Assembly (NCBI RefSeq): GCF_027925025.1
Contig: NZ_AP027058.1
Coordinates: 558,001-622,000, forward strand
Direction of reading: 5' to 3'
Source: Limnohabitans sp. MORI2
GTDB taxonomy: Bacteria > Pseudomonadota > Gammaproteobacteria > Burkholderiales > Burkholderiaceae_C
Length of the DNA: 64,000 bases
Below the pieces are notes generated by a model that worked only from the letters and a program-made list of their open reading frames with translations, was not told the DNA's origin and did not search any database. The first letter of the stretch is position 1. The number at the start of each line of letters is the position of its first letter. The translations under genes and the position numbers were made by a program. Positions 28,129 through 36,177 of the stretch are shown piece after piece.

Positions 28129-28714
28129 GAGTCGTTTGATTTGCGTGGTGGATGATGATGCATCTGTGCGCGACTCTTTGTCGATCATGCTTGGACTCAA
28201 GGGCTTTGACTGTCGAACTTACGAAAACAGTGAATCGTTTTTAGGTGCCTTACCCGATCGTCCCTGCTGTGTGGTCTTGGACTTGAACATGACCGGCATG
28301 AACGGTTTGGATTTGCAAGAAAAAATCAGTGCCGCACCTGTTCCCATGGAGGTGGTTTTTCTCACCGCGTTTGCCGATGTGGATGTGATGCGTCGGGCAT
28401 TTTTGGGACAGGCCGTTGATTTTTTAGAAAAACCTGTGGTGATGCCTCAGTTGCTCAATGCGATTGAGCGTGCGTTTGAGCGCTTGAAATCGAGCTCAGC
28501 TCAGCGCGTTCATACCCAGTCGCTAGAGATGCTCACGCCCCGTGAGCGCGAAGTGATGGTGGCCATTGCACAGGGCATGACCCACCGCGAAGCCGGTGAG
28601 TTGCTGGGCATCAGCCCACGCACGGTGGAAGTGCACAAAGGCCGTGTGATGGAAAAGCTAGGTGTCAAAACCTTGGCTGAGTTGGTGCGCTTGAGCATTG
28701 ACTCAACCAAGTGA
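28121..28714 (+). CDS. FixJ/LuxR-type two-component response regulator
   Basis: A 197-residue regulator. The receiver domain has CVVDDDASVRDSL, the phosphorylated D54 in VVLDLNMTGMNGLD, and the conserved lysine in FLEKPVVMPQ; the C-terminal LuxR helix-turn-helix is LTPREREVMVAIAQGMTHRE and GISPRTVEVHKGRVMEKLGV. The start ATG at 28121 follows TTGGAG and overlaps the kinase gene. A TAAGG-N6-CCGTA dyad begins 28 bases downstream of this gene and recurs at 31719-31734, so it is a plausible binding site for this protein (inference). Confidence 0.95.
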   Translation: MLESRLICVVDDDASVRDSLSIMLGLKGFDCRTYENSESFLGALPDRPCCVVLDLNMTGMNGLDLQEKISAAPVPMEVVFLTAFADVDVMRRAFLGQAVDFLEKPVVMPQLLNAIERAFERLKSSSAQRVHTQSLEMLTPREREVMVAIAQGMTHREAGELLGISPRTVEVHKGRVMEKLGVKTLAELVRLSIDSTK

Positions 28715-28741
28715 AAACTCATCTTTGAATGCTTTTTGGTG

Positions 28742-28778
28742 TAAGGCCTAGCCCGTACGTGGGTTATCGAATTTTCAA
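28742..28778 (+). promoter_or_regulatory. Operator/promoter element A (copy 1 of a bracketing pair)
   Basis: A TAAGG-N6-CCGTA dyad (28742-28757) runs into a 28-base block (28751-28778: GCCCGTACGTG, one base, GTTATCGAATTTTCAA). The block recurs on the other strand at 31698-31725 with one mismatch. It ends 29 bases before the ATG of the MarR-like gene at 28808, a position fitting an activator site plus -35 region. Confidence 0.65.
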
Positions 28779-28807
28779 AACTAAGAATTCTCCCTACATT
28801 GGGAGGC

Positions 28808-29182
28808 ATGACTGATACAAGCGCTCAACCGACAGCTGATGTGGCTCGTCGCAACTATTTGGAATTCTTGGCGGCGATGTATCAAGCCAAAGATACGAAC
28901 GGCGAGTTGATTTTGCTGCCACCAGAGGATCAACGATTGTTGGAGTTCATTGCGGTGCAATGGTTCCTTAATAAACCGCTGTCCATGATGCAAATCCTCA
29001 CCTCGCGCGAGGTGTTGTTTCTAGGCGCATCCACCATCAGCCGAAAAGTCGAAGGCTTGCGCCAAAGGGGCTGGATTCGCACCGTGGCTGATGCGGCAGA
29101 TCGCCGCATCAAATGGTTGGAGCCTACCGACCAGGCTTGGACTTACCTAGACCGCGTCAATACGTTGATGCCATTGCCTTAG
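28808..29182 (+). CDS. MarR-like winged-helix transcriptional regulator
   Basis: A 124-residue DNA-binding protein starting MTDTSAQPTADVARRNYLEF after a strong GGGAGG. The core is a winged helix: LLEFIAVQWFLNKPLSMMQI, the recognition part GASTISRKVEGLRQRGWIRT and the MarR-type wing DAADRRIKWLEPTDQAW. The usual N- and C-terminal dimer helices are short. Its 3' end overlaps the OsmC-YcaO gene by 26 bases tail to tail. Because both convergent transcripts begin with the same promoter block, it is probably expressed together with the OsmC-YcaO side under one regulator. The ligand is unknown. Confidence 0.82.
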   Translation: MTDTSAQPTADVARRNYLEFLAAMYQAKDTNGELILLPPEDQRLLEFIAVQWFLNKPLSMMQILTSREVLFLGASTISRKVEGLRQRGWIRTVADAADRRIKWLEPTDQAWTYLDRVNTLMPLP

Positions 29183-31361
29183 CGCGCGCGGCATGCAGCT
29201 TTTTGTAGCTGTCCATCAGGCGGTGGTGTCGGTCTAGACCTTCTAGCTTCATGCTGGTGGGCGTCAAGCCGTAAAAACGCACGGTGCCATCGACCGACCC
29301 GAGGGCCGCATCCATGCGTGTGTCGCCAAACATGCGGCGAAAGTTGGGGGTGTAGTCGTCGAGTTCCAACTCTGGGTCCAGTACCACTTCAAGCACCACA
29401 TTCAAGGCTTGGTAAAACAAGCGGCGTTCAACCGTGTTGTCGTTGTATTGCAAGAAGGCTTGCACCAGGTCTTGTGCATCATCAAATTGTTTCAACGCCA
29501 GATGAATCAGCAGTTTCAACTCCATCACGGTCAGTTGGCCCCATTCTGTGTTTTCGTCAAACTCAATGCCAATCAAGGTGGCGATATCCGAGTACTCATC
29601 AAGTTCGTTGTTTTCTAAGCGGTCAAGCAAGGCTTCTAGGCCCGAATCGTCCAAACGATGCAGGTTGAGTATGTCTGCGCGGAACAACAAGGCTTTGTTG
29701 GTGTTGTCCCACACCAAGTCTTCTACAGGGTAGATCTCGGAATAGCCTGGCACCAAGATACGACAGGCCACTGCGCCCAATTGGTCGTACACCGCGGTGT
29801 AAACCTCTTTGCCCATGCCGTCCAAAATGCCCAACAAAGTGGCTGCTTCTTGAGCGTTGGCAACGTCGCCTTGGCTTGAGAAATCCCATTCCACAAATTC
29901 AAAATCTGACTTGGCACTGAAGAAGCGCCACGACACGATGCCACTGGAGTCGATGAAATGCTCCACAAAGTTGTTGGGCTCGGTGACGGCGTTGCTCTCA
30001 AACGTGGGTGGGGGCAAATCGTTGAGGCCTTCAAAGCTGCGACCTTGCAGCAACTCGGTGAGGCTGCGCTCCAACGCAACTTCGAAGCTGGGATGCGCAC
30101 CGAAAGAAGCAAACACACCGCCGGTGCGTGGGTTCATCAAGGTGACGCACATCACAGGGTAGGTCCCACCTAAAGATGCGTCTTTCACCAAGACTGGGAA
30201 GCCTTGTTCTTCCAAGCCTTGAATGCCCGCCAGGATGCTGGGGTATTTGGCCAACACATGCTGCGGCACATCGGGCAGGGCGATTTCGCTTTCGATGATC
30301 TCGCGTTTGACGGCGCGTTCAAAAATTTCAGACAAACATTGCACTTGGGCTTCCGCCAAGGTGTTGCCTGCGCTCATGCCGTTGCTGACAAACAAGTTTT
30401 CAATCAGGTTGGAGGGGAAGTACACCACTTCGCCATCGGAGTGGCGCACATACGGCAGTGAACAAATGCCACGCGCGGTGTTGCCCGAGTTGGTGTCGAT
30501 CAAATGCGAAGCGCGCAACTCACCGTCAGGGTTGTAGATGGCTAGGCAGTGCTCATCCAAAATTTCAGTAGGCAGTGCATCGTCTGCGCCTGGCTGAAAC
30601 CAGCGCTCGTTGGGGTAGTGCACAAACTCGGCTTGAGCGATGTCTTCGCCCCAATACGCACTAGCGTAAAAATGGTTGTTGCTGATGCGCTCGATGTATT
30701 CGCCCAAGGCTGAGGCCAGTGCGCTTTCTTTGGTGGCACCTTTGCCATTGGTGAAGCACATGGGTGAATGGGCATCGCGGATGTGCAGCGACCACACATT
30801 GGGAATGATGTTGCGCCACGACGCAATTTCAATCTTGATGCCCAAATTGGCCAAAAGCCCAGACATATTGGCGATGGTTTGCTCCAGCGGCAGGTCTTTG
30901 CCTGTGATGTAGGTGCTGGTATCTGCTGTGGGCTGAAGGGTGAGCAAGGCTTGCGCATCTGCATCTAAGTTAGCGACTTCTTCAATCACAAACTCAGGGC
31001 CAGCTTGCACCACTTTTTTGACCGTGCAGCGCTCAATGGAATTCAAAATGCCACGTCGATCCACCTCGGAAAGATCGGGAGGCAACTCCACTTGAATTTT
31101 GAAAATTTGTTGATAACGGTTTTCCGGGTCAACGATGTTGTTTTGTGAAAGCCGAATGTGTTCGGTCGAGATGTTGCGCGTGTCGCAATACAGCTTCACA
31201 AAATACGCCGCACACAAGGCTGAGGAGGCTAAGAAATAATCAAAGGGACCGGGGGCCGAGCCATCGCCTTTGTAGCGAATGGGCTGGTCGGCCACCACGG
31301 TGAAATCGTCAAACTTGGCTTCGAGGCGGAGTTTGTCGAGGAAGTTGACTTTGATTTCCAT
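29157..31361 (-). CDS. OsmC-YcaO fusion protein
   Basis: A 734-residue two-domain protein. Residues 1-150 are an OsmC domain (MEIKVNFLDKLRLEAKFDDF; peroxide-reactive cysteines probably in SSALCAAYFVKLYC and NSIERCTVKKV). The rest is a YcaO protein: NGKGATKESALASALGEYIE and LAEAQVQCLSEIFERAVKRE provide the ATP/Mg glutamates, with VMCVTLMNPRTGG and the helical C-terminal extension of E. coli YcaO. YcaO domains activate amide backbones with ATP; E. coli YcaO aids ribosomal protein S12 methylthiolation. No azoline-precursor, dehydrogenase or TfuA gene is nearby. ATG 31361 (MEIKVNF) was chosen over upstream starts by the OsmC N-terminus. Confidence 0.9.
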   Translation of the reverse strand: MEIKVNFLDKLRLEAKFDDFTVVADQPIRYKGDGSAPGPFDYFLASSALCAAYFVKLYCDTRNISTEHIRLSQNNIVDPENRYQQIFKIQVELPPDLSEVDRRGILNSIERCTVKKVVQAGPEFVIEEVANLDADAQALLTLQPTADTSTYITGKDLPLEQTIANMSGLLANLGIKIEIASWRNIIPNVWSLHIRDAHSPMCFTNGKGATKESALASALGEYIERISNNHFYASAYWGEDIAQAEFVHYPNERWFQPGADDALPTEILDEHCLAIYNPDGELRASHLIDTNSGNTARGICSLPYVRHSDGEVVYFPSNLIENLFVSNGMSAGNTLAEAQVQCLSEIFERAVKREIIESEIALPDVPQHVLAKYPSILAGIQGLEEQGFPVLVKDASLGGTYPVMCVTLMNPRTGGVFASFGAHPSFEVALERSLTELLQGRSFEGLNDLPPPTFESNAVTEPNNFVEHFIDSSGIVSWRFFSAKSDFEFVEWDFSSQGDVANAQEAATLLGILDGMGKEVYTAVYDQLGAVACRILVPGYSEIYPVEDLVWDNTNKALLFRADILNLHRLDDSGLEALLDRLENNELDEYSDIATLIGIEFDENTEWGQLTVMELKLLIHLALKQFDDAQDLVQAFLQYNDNTVERRLFYQALNVVLEVVLDPELELDDYTPNFRRMFGDTRMDAALGSVDGTVRFYGLTPTSMKLEGLDRHHRLMDSYKKLHAARAKAMASTY

Positions 31362-31460
31362 GGAGGCTCTTTTGAAAAATGCACAAAACCTTGTAGTCGC
31401 ATTTCTCGCCACCACGCAGGCGGTCAGTATATAAAAACGAGAGGGTTGCCGCCTGCTGCG

Positions 31461-31640
31461 TCAAGCGTGCAGCGAAATCATGACCACGGTGAAAACAGCC
31501 AATAAAAAAATCAGAAATCCTGCCACATCCTTACGATACAACTCGGCGTCATTCGAGGCAGGTGGTGTCTTGATCCATTCACGGCGCATCGGGCTTTGAG
31601 TTTTCTTTTTCACCAAAACTTGTGTGACGATGGGTGTCAT
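31461..31640 (-). CDS. 59-residue single-span membrane protein, unknown
   Basis: A short gene with an AAGGAG ribosome-binding site nine bases before its ATG. The protein starts MTPIVTQVLVKKKTQSPMRR, is basic in its first half (KKKTQSPMRREWIKTPP), and ends in one hydrophobic helix (VAGFLIFLLAVFTVVMIS) with a short LHA tail, so it is a tail-anchored inner-membrane protein with a cytoplasmic N-terminus. It is the first gene behind promoter copy B and lies 99 bases ahead of the OsmC-YcaO gene. I do not recognise a family. Confidence 0.7.
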   Translation of the reverse strand: MTPIVTQVLVKKKTQSPMRREWIKTPPASNDAELYRKDVAGFLIFLLAVFTVVMISLHA

Positions 31641-31697
31641 GTCTGTGCTCCTTGATGGTGGTTGGTCATGCCAGCACTTTAGGAAAAACAAGTGTTC

Positions 31698-31734
31698 TTG
31701 AAAATTCGATAACGCACGTACGGGCAATACCGTA
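31698..31734 (-). promoter_or_regulatory. Operator/promoter element B (copy 2, inverted)
   Basis: On the minus strand this repeats element A: 27 of 28 bases identical over 31725-31698, preceded by a perfect dyad TACGG-N6-CCGTA (31719-31734). It reads towards the 59-residue membrane protein, whose ATG is 57 bases further on. The repeated block has no similarity to coding sequence on either side. Confidence 0.65.
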
Positions 31735-31746
31735 GTGATGCGGGGC

Positions 31747-31773
31747 GAAAAAAAGGCCGCACAAGGCGGCCTT
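31747..31773 (-). terminator. Terminator after the fcc/DsrE operon
   Basis: On the minus strand AAAGGCCGC, loop CTTGT, GCGGCCTTT followed by seven T. Nine perfect pairs. It starts 24 bases after the stop of the DsrE-like gene and insulates it from promoter B. Confidence 0.9.
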
Positions 31774-31796
31774 TGTGGGCTGCGTGCAGCGATCGC

Positions 31797-32228
31797 TTAT
31801 GGCTTCAGATACACATGACCTTCTTTGGCTTGCAAACGCGCCACTTCGGCCACGCCCGAGGGCACGATCTTGGCATCCATCGACACTTTGTTGGCGTCGA
31901 TGTTGCGCGAGGTGAGTGTGTTGTTGCACACGCGGAACTGCACGCCTTTGCCAGACAAGTCAGACACCATGCCGCTGAACTCGCGGCCTTTGCTGTCTTT
32001 GGCGCCGTCCAGCAAAAAGTCAATGCCAGGTCCGTGCGTGACCACAGTGATTTTGGCGGTGGGATCTGCGTTCAAGTGATTGCGCACATTACCCAAAATC
32101 GCTGCAGCGGTGTCCACGCCAGTGTTGACGTGGTAGACGACCTTGATGTCTTGTGCTTGCACCGAGCCAAAACTCAGTGCGAGACACAAGGTAGCGAAGG
32201 CGTGTGAGAGTTGTTTCATGACATTCAT
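31797..32228 (-). CDS. Periplasmic DsrE/F-like protein
   Basis: A 143-residue exported protein of the DsrE-like fold. Signal peptide MKQLSHAFATLCLALSFGSV with cleavage near VQA-QD, then IKVVYHVNTGVDTAAAILGN, ITVVTHGPGIDFLLDGAKDS, VQFRVCNNTLTSR (single cysteine, the likely sulfur-carrying residue) and PSGVAEVARLQAKEGHVYLKP. Related small exported proteins often accompany sox genes and may bind sulfane sulfur. Start is uncertain: ATG 32228 is used; ATG 32219 and GTG 32243 (which would overlap the flavoprotein stop as GTGA) are alternatives. It is the last gene of the cytochrome-flavoprotein-DsrE operon. Confidence 0.82.
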   Translation of the reverse strand: MNVMKQLSHAFATLCLALSFGSVQAQDIKVVYHVNTGVDTAAAILGNVRNHLNADPTAKITVVTHGPGIDFLLDGAKDSKGREFSGMVSDLSGKGVQFRVCNNTLTSRNIDANKVSMDAKIVPSGVAEVARLQAKEGHVYLKP

Positions 32229-32239
32229 GTTGAGCGTTC

Positions 32240-33526
32240 TCACATCAAGCTGTCAGCCCAAATGTTTTGAGCCCAGTTCCATGCATAGATGCCTTCCAGT
32301 TCGTTGGGTGCAGAAGACACACCGCCGGAGCCGGGCACGGTTTTGTAGGTCTTGTCTTTGTCATCGTACTGGTGAACCGATGCCACATGAACCACCAGCT
32401 TGTCATTCACAAAGCTGTAGCAGGTGTTGCTGAGGAAGGGGGCGGGGTTCACTGGCATGTCTGACAACTGAGCGACGATGGCCGCAGCTGTGACCTTGCC
32501 ATGCGAGTTGGCCATGTGGCCAGACTTAGGCATGAGTGGTGCCAACATGATGGAGTCACCAATCACGTGAATGTCTTTGGCTTGTGTGGACTCAAACGTT
32601 TGGTAGTGCACACCGCACCAACGTGCGTTGACGTTGGCCAAGTTGGATTGCACGGCAATGCCACCTGCACGCATGGCGGGCAACACATTGAGCACATTGG
32701 CCTTGACGTCGTTTTGCACATCGAACTTCAAGGTGTTGGTCTTGACATCCACAGCCATGACTTTGTGTTGAGGCATGTATTCCAAGATGCCTTTGTAGTT
32801 GTCAGCCCAGAACTTCTTGAACAACGGACCTTTGGAGGTGACGTCTTGGTTGGTATCCAAGATCAGCACCTTTGATTTGGGCTTGTGTTGCTTGAAGTAA
32901 TGAGCCACTTGACTGGCACGCTCGTAGGGGCCGGGCGGGCAGCGGTAAGGTGCTTCGGGAATGGTGATGGCGTACACGCCACCATCGTCCATCGATTCAA
33001 GTTGACGGCGCAGTGCCAAGGTTTCGGGGCCTGCTTTCCATGCTTGCAAAATTTGGCCGGAGGCGTTGGCTTCTTTCAAACCCTCAATCGTGTTGAACAT
33101 CAAGTCAATGCCGGGCGACATGACGAGCTTGTCGTAGCGAATGGTAGGGCCGCTGGCCAAGGTGACGGTTTTCTTAGCGGGGTCAACGTTGGCCACGTAA
33201 TCACGCACGATGTTGACACCGTGCTTGCCTGAGAGCTTGTCGTAAGGTGTGGTGATGTCGGCCATGGTTTTGCTGCCGCCGATCACCAAGTTGGAGATGG
33301 GGCATGACACAAACTCACCATTGGGTTCAATCAAGGTGACATCAATTTGGTAGTTCGACAACATGCGTACGTACTTGGCGGCAGTGGCGCCACCGTAGCC
33401 GCCACCCACCACGACCACGCGTGCTTTTTCGGGCACGCGACCAACCGAGGCACAACCCACCATGCTGCTGAGTGCACCCAAAGAACCAAGCGCCATAGAG
33501 GCTTGAACAAAACTGCGACGTTTCAT
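32240..33526 (-). CDS. Flavocytochrome c sulfide dehydrogenase flavoprotein subunit (FccB/SoxF)
   Basis: A 428-residue periplasmic FAD protein. A twin-arginine signal MKRRSFVQASMALGSLGAL is followed by the FAD motif RVVVVGGGYGGATAAKYVRM; redox cysteines appear at FVSCPISNLVIGG and PYRCPPGPYERASQ, and the C-terminal part has VHYQTFESTQAKDIHVIGDS and GHMANSHGKVTAAAI, all as in FccB/SoxF, which take electrons from sulfide and pass them to a haem c partner. The partner gene lies 13 bases upstream. Length fits the family. It oxidises sulfide to sulfur or polysulfide in the periplasm. Confidence 0.93.
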   Translation of the reverse strand: MKRRSFVQASMALGSLGALSSMVGCASVGRVPEKARVVVVGGGYGGATAAKYVRMLSNYQIDVTLIEPNGEFVSCPISNLVIGGSKTMADITTPYDKLSGKHGVNIVRDYVANVDPAKKTVTLASGPTIRYDKLVMSPGIDLMFNTIEGLKEANASGQILQAWKAGPETLALRRQLESMDDGGVYAITIPEAPYRCPPGPYERASQVAHYFKQHKPKSKVLILDTNQDVTSKGPLFKKFWADNYKGILEYMPQHKVMAVDVKTNTLKFDVQNDVKANVLNVLPAMRAGGIAVQSNLANVNARWCGVHYQTFESTQAKDIHVIGDSIMLAPLMPKSGHMANSHGKVTAAAIVAQLSDMPVNPAPFLSNTCYSFVNDKLVVHVASVHQYDDKDKTYKTVPGSGGVSSAPNELEGIYAWNWAQNIWADSLM

Positions 33527-33539
33527 GATGAATCCTTGA

Positions 33540-33866
33540 TTAACGCTTGGTGGCAGCGTAGTAGCTGGAGATGGTGTTGATTTGGGCGTCAGTCAGACCT
33601 TTGGTGATTTGGTGCATCACCGTGGCAGGACGTGTGCCGTCTTTGAACGCTTTGAGTTGCAACACCATGTAGTCTTTGGGCATGCCGACCAGTGAGGGAA
33701 TGGCTGAGCCTTCAACGGTGCGGCCATCGGTGCCGTGGCAGTTGGCGCACATGGCCGCGGTGGCACGGTTGTGCAATTCAGTGGCTTTGTCTTGTGCCTG
33801 AGCGGCAGCGCTTACACCCAGCATCAAGGCGGTGGCGGCCAGCAAGCGGAGAGATGTGGTTTTCAT
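33540..33866 (-). CDS. Monohaem cytochrome c, electron-accepting partner of the sulfide dehydrogenase
   Basis: A 108-residue exported cytochrome. Signal peptide MKTTSLRLLAATALMLGVSA, haem motif CANCHG (C40-C43-H44) and a probable distal Met in GMPKDYMVLQL. One haem only, so it resembles the small FccA type or a monohaem SoxE rather than a dihaem SoxE. ATG 33866 follows GAGGA; an upstream start would spoil the signal peptide. It leads the operon with the flavoprotein and the DsrE-like gene. Confidence 0.88.
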   Translation of the reverse strand: MKTTSLRLLAATALMLGVSAAAQAQDKATELHNRATAAMCANCHGTDGRTVEGSAIPSLVGMPKDYMVLQLKAFKDGTRPATVMHQITKGLTDAQINTISSYYAATKR

Positions 33867-33925
33867 CGAGTCCTCGTTGAATGACATGAATTAATCAGTG
33901 ATGGGTAATATATCCAGAATGACAA

Positions 33926-33959
33926 AACGCCATCACGGGGTTAACCCAGTGATGGCGTT
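33926..33959 (-). terminator. Hairpin terminator downstream of the YeeE-like gene
   Basis: AACGCCATCAC at 33926-33936 and GTGATGGCGTT at 33949-33959, eleven perfect pairs with a 12-base loop. On the minus strand it ends in TTTTG. It lies between the transporter gene and the cytochrome operon, so it mainly ends the transporter transcript. Confidence 0.75.
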
Positions 33960-34009
33960 GCCAAGATGTTGAAAACTATAACGTAAGAATTCGAATCAAC
34001 GGCCTGTGC

Positions 34010-35086
34010 TCAAGGCTGTACCAAGGTGGGCGCACTCACGGGCGGTGCATCCATCCAGCGGTCGATCAGGCCTGCGCCCAACCACATGCCAATGAGGGCC
34101 ACCCATGCGGTGAGTGCAAAGATAGCGCCGCCCGTCACACCCGCACCCACAGCGCAACCGCCCGCCAACATGGCACCAAAGCCCATGAAGATGGCGCCCA
34201 CGATGTAGCGTCGCATGCTGTAGCCGTCTTTGAAGCCTTCGAGCTTGAGCTCTTGGCCCAGCCAAGCGGCAAAGAACGAACCCAAAAACACGCCGGGGAG
34301 CAAACCAAAGTCAAACCCAATCGCAGGTGGGTTGGGAGCCAACACACGCATCAACCACTCCGCCGAGGGGCCGCTGAATGTGATGCCTTGGATGTGCACC
34401 ACTTCAAACGAGGCCTTAGCCACGCTGTACGAATACCACCAAGCCAAAGCCACACTCAAACCTGTGCCGATGCCACCCACCCACATCCATGCACGTTGGC
34501 TGGTGCGGGTGGTGAAGTACAAGGCGGCCAGCAACCAAATGCCACCTACCCATAAACCTGTGGTGTGGCTCCAACCCAAGATGGCCAGCAAGTCACGGCT
34601 CGCGCCGCCTTCCACGGTCCAGAGGTTGGTGATCTCTTGGCGCAAAGGCGAGAGTGCACCCGACAGCGCGGATTGCGCAGTGACTGCAAATATCAACCCC
34701 GACAGCAAAGCCCGCAAATTGCCGTTGGCCGACAAGATGAGCAAGCGGCTGGCGCAGCCACGCGTCATGATCATGCCCGCGCCAAACAACAAACCACCCA
34801 CCAACGCACCCGACAAGCTGCCGCGTGTGGCCAGTTGGCGTGCTGTGCTCACATCCAAGTCGCCCAACACAATCAATCCTTGAATGGCAATGACCGCTGC
34901 TGAGAAGGTGAGCAACCACACCGAGAGCTTTTCGCCGAACTGGCGATGCCAAAATTCCACCACCGCAGCGCGTAAACAAAACTTAGACCGCTGCGCAAAA
35001 AAACCAAACAACAAGCCAATGAGCCATCCGCCCGCGGCTAAGACATAGGGTTCGCCATAGGCTTCATTGAGTGTGGTGAGGTTCAT
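34010..35086 (-). CDS. YeeE/YedE family transporter (thiosulfate/sulfur-compound uptake, TsuA-like)
   Basis: A 358-residue integral membrane protein with about nine or more helices arranged as two related halves. The family's conserved cysteine loops are seen: FFAQRSKFCLRAAVVEFW, GMIMTRGCASRLLILSANGN and GFGAMLAGGCAVGAGVTGG. In TsuA (YeeE) such cysteines pass thiosulfate through the channel. It starts MNLTTLNEAYGEPYVLAAGG and is divergent from the metallo-beta-lactamase-fold gene at 35189. A second full-length relative lies at 44592, and a split pair at 45690-46554. Confidence 0.88.
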   Translation of the reverse strand: MNLTTLNEAYGEPYVLAAGGWLIGLLFGFFAQRSKFCLRAAVVEFWHRQFGEKLSVWLLTFSAAVIAIQGLIVLGDLDVSTARQLATRGSLSGALVGGLLFGAGMIMTRGCASRLLILSANGNLRALLSGLIFAVTAQSALSGALSPLRQEITNLWTVEGGASRDLLAILGWSHTTGLWVGGIWLLAALYFTTRTSQRAWMWVGGIGTGLSVALAWWYSYSVAKASFEVVHIQGITFSGPSAEWLMRVLAPNPPAIGFDFGLLPGVFLGSFFAAWLGQELKLEGFKDGYSMRRYIVGAIFMGFGAMLAGGCAVGAGVTGGAIFALTAWVALIGMWLGAGLIDRWMDAPPVSAPTLVQP

Positions 35087-35188
35087 ATGATTTAGTCTAC
35101 GCTTATATTTGGACTATGCTAAGTGCTCAGACTGACGCGGTACTTGATGCACATCAAGCCCCAGCGTGCAGGCCATTCAGGAGAAAAC

Positions 35189-36172
35189 ATGGTGAACGTT
35201 TTGTGGATTCGACGACTCTGCCTCGGTGCGCTGTTGGCAGGGACGGCTGTGTACAGCCTTGTGCAAGCACAGCCTGCCACAGCGCAAGCGGTGACTGCCA
35301 AGCCCTTGATGCAAGCCAAGGCAGTGGTGCCTAACGTCTATTACGTCCAGGGCGTGTCCGAGATGGGCTCGTCAGCCAACCAAAACTTCATTTCGAACGC
35401 TGGCTTTGTCGTCACCCCCGCAGGCGTGGTGGTGATTGATGCTTTGGGTTCACCAGAGCTCGCCCGTCGTTTGTTGGCCGAAATAGCCAAAGTCACAAAG
35501 AAACCCATTCACACCGTGGTGCTGACCCACTACCACGCCGACCACATTTATGGCTTGCAAGTGTTCAAAGAGGTGGGCGCACGCATCGTGGCGCATGGTG
35601 CGGCACGCGAATACCTCACGTCTGACACCGCCCGTTTGCGCCTAGAGGCTTCGCGCCAAGAGCTGTGGCCTTGGGTGGATGAAAAGACCCGTCTGGTGCC
35701 AGCGGATGAATGGCTCACTGGCCCGAAAACATTGACGGTGGGCGGCGTGCGTTTTGACATTCAGCCCGTGGGTCCCTCGCACACTGCCGAAGATTTGGTG
35801 GTGTATTTGCCGCAGCAAAAAGTGCTGTTCGCGGGTGACCTGGTATTTCGCAACCGCATCCCATTTGTGGGCCAAGCCGACAGCCGCCATTGGATTGAGG
35901 GCATGCAGAACTTGCTCACCTTCGACACCCGTTGGGTGGTGCCCGGACACGGCCCCATCTCAAACGATCCCAAGACCGACATGACCCTCACGCGCGACTA
36001 CCTGATGTATTTGCGCGAAACCATGGGGCGTGCTGCCAAAGACATGGAGCCGTTTGAAAGCGCCTACGCCAACACGGATTGGTCAAGGTTCGAGAAAATG
36101 CCACTTTTCAAATCGGCCAATCGCATGAACGCCTACAACACCTATTTGCTGATGGAGCAAGAAGCCAAGTGA
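35189..36172 (+). CDS. Periplasmic metallo-beta-lactamase-fold hydrolase (SoxH-like)
   Basis: A 327-residue exported metallohydrolase. Signal segment MVNVLWIRRLCLGALLAGTA ends near VQAQP. The zinc motif THYHADH lies at about 113-119, with later metal ligands in VGPSHTAEDLVVY, LFAGDLVF and WVVPGHGPI. SoxH-type proteins of this shape accompany many sox clusters; their substrate is unknown. ATG 35189 has AGGAG in front. It is followed by a thioredoxin (5 bases), a Crp/Fnr regulator and a cytochrome in one run. Confidence 0.85.
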   Translation: MVNVLWIRRLCLGALLAGTAVYSLVQAQPATAQAVTAKPLMQAKAVVPNVYYVQGVSEMGSSANQNFISNAGFVVTPAGVVVIDALGSPELARRLLAEIAKVTKKPIHTVVLTHYHADHIYGLQVFKEVGARIVAHGAAREYLTSDTARLRLEASRQELWPWVDEKTRLVPADEWLTGPKTLTVGGVRFDIQPVGPSHTAEDLVVYLPQQKVLFAGDLVFRNRIPFVGQADSRHWIEGMQNLLTFDTRWVVPGHGPISNDPKTDMTLTRDYLMYLRETMGRAAKDMEPFESAYANTDWSRFEKMPLFKSANRMNAYNTYLLMEQEAK

Positions 36173-36177
36173 CACAC

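Noticed and set aside
29157..31361. RiPP biosynthesis cluster around the YcaO domain
   Set aside because: No precursor peptide with a Cys/Ser/Thr-rich core, no dehydrogenase, no TfuA or E1-like partner, and the protein has the E. coli YcaO-type C-terminal extension.
28751..31725. Terminal inverted repeats of a mobile element around the MarR/OsmC-YcaO genes
   Set aside because: There is no transposase or target-site duplication, the repeats lie exactly at promoter distance from two genes, and each overlaps a regulator-type dyad; a shared promoter element explains them better. An invertible segment cannot be fully excluded.
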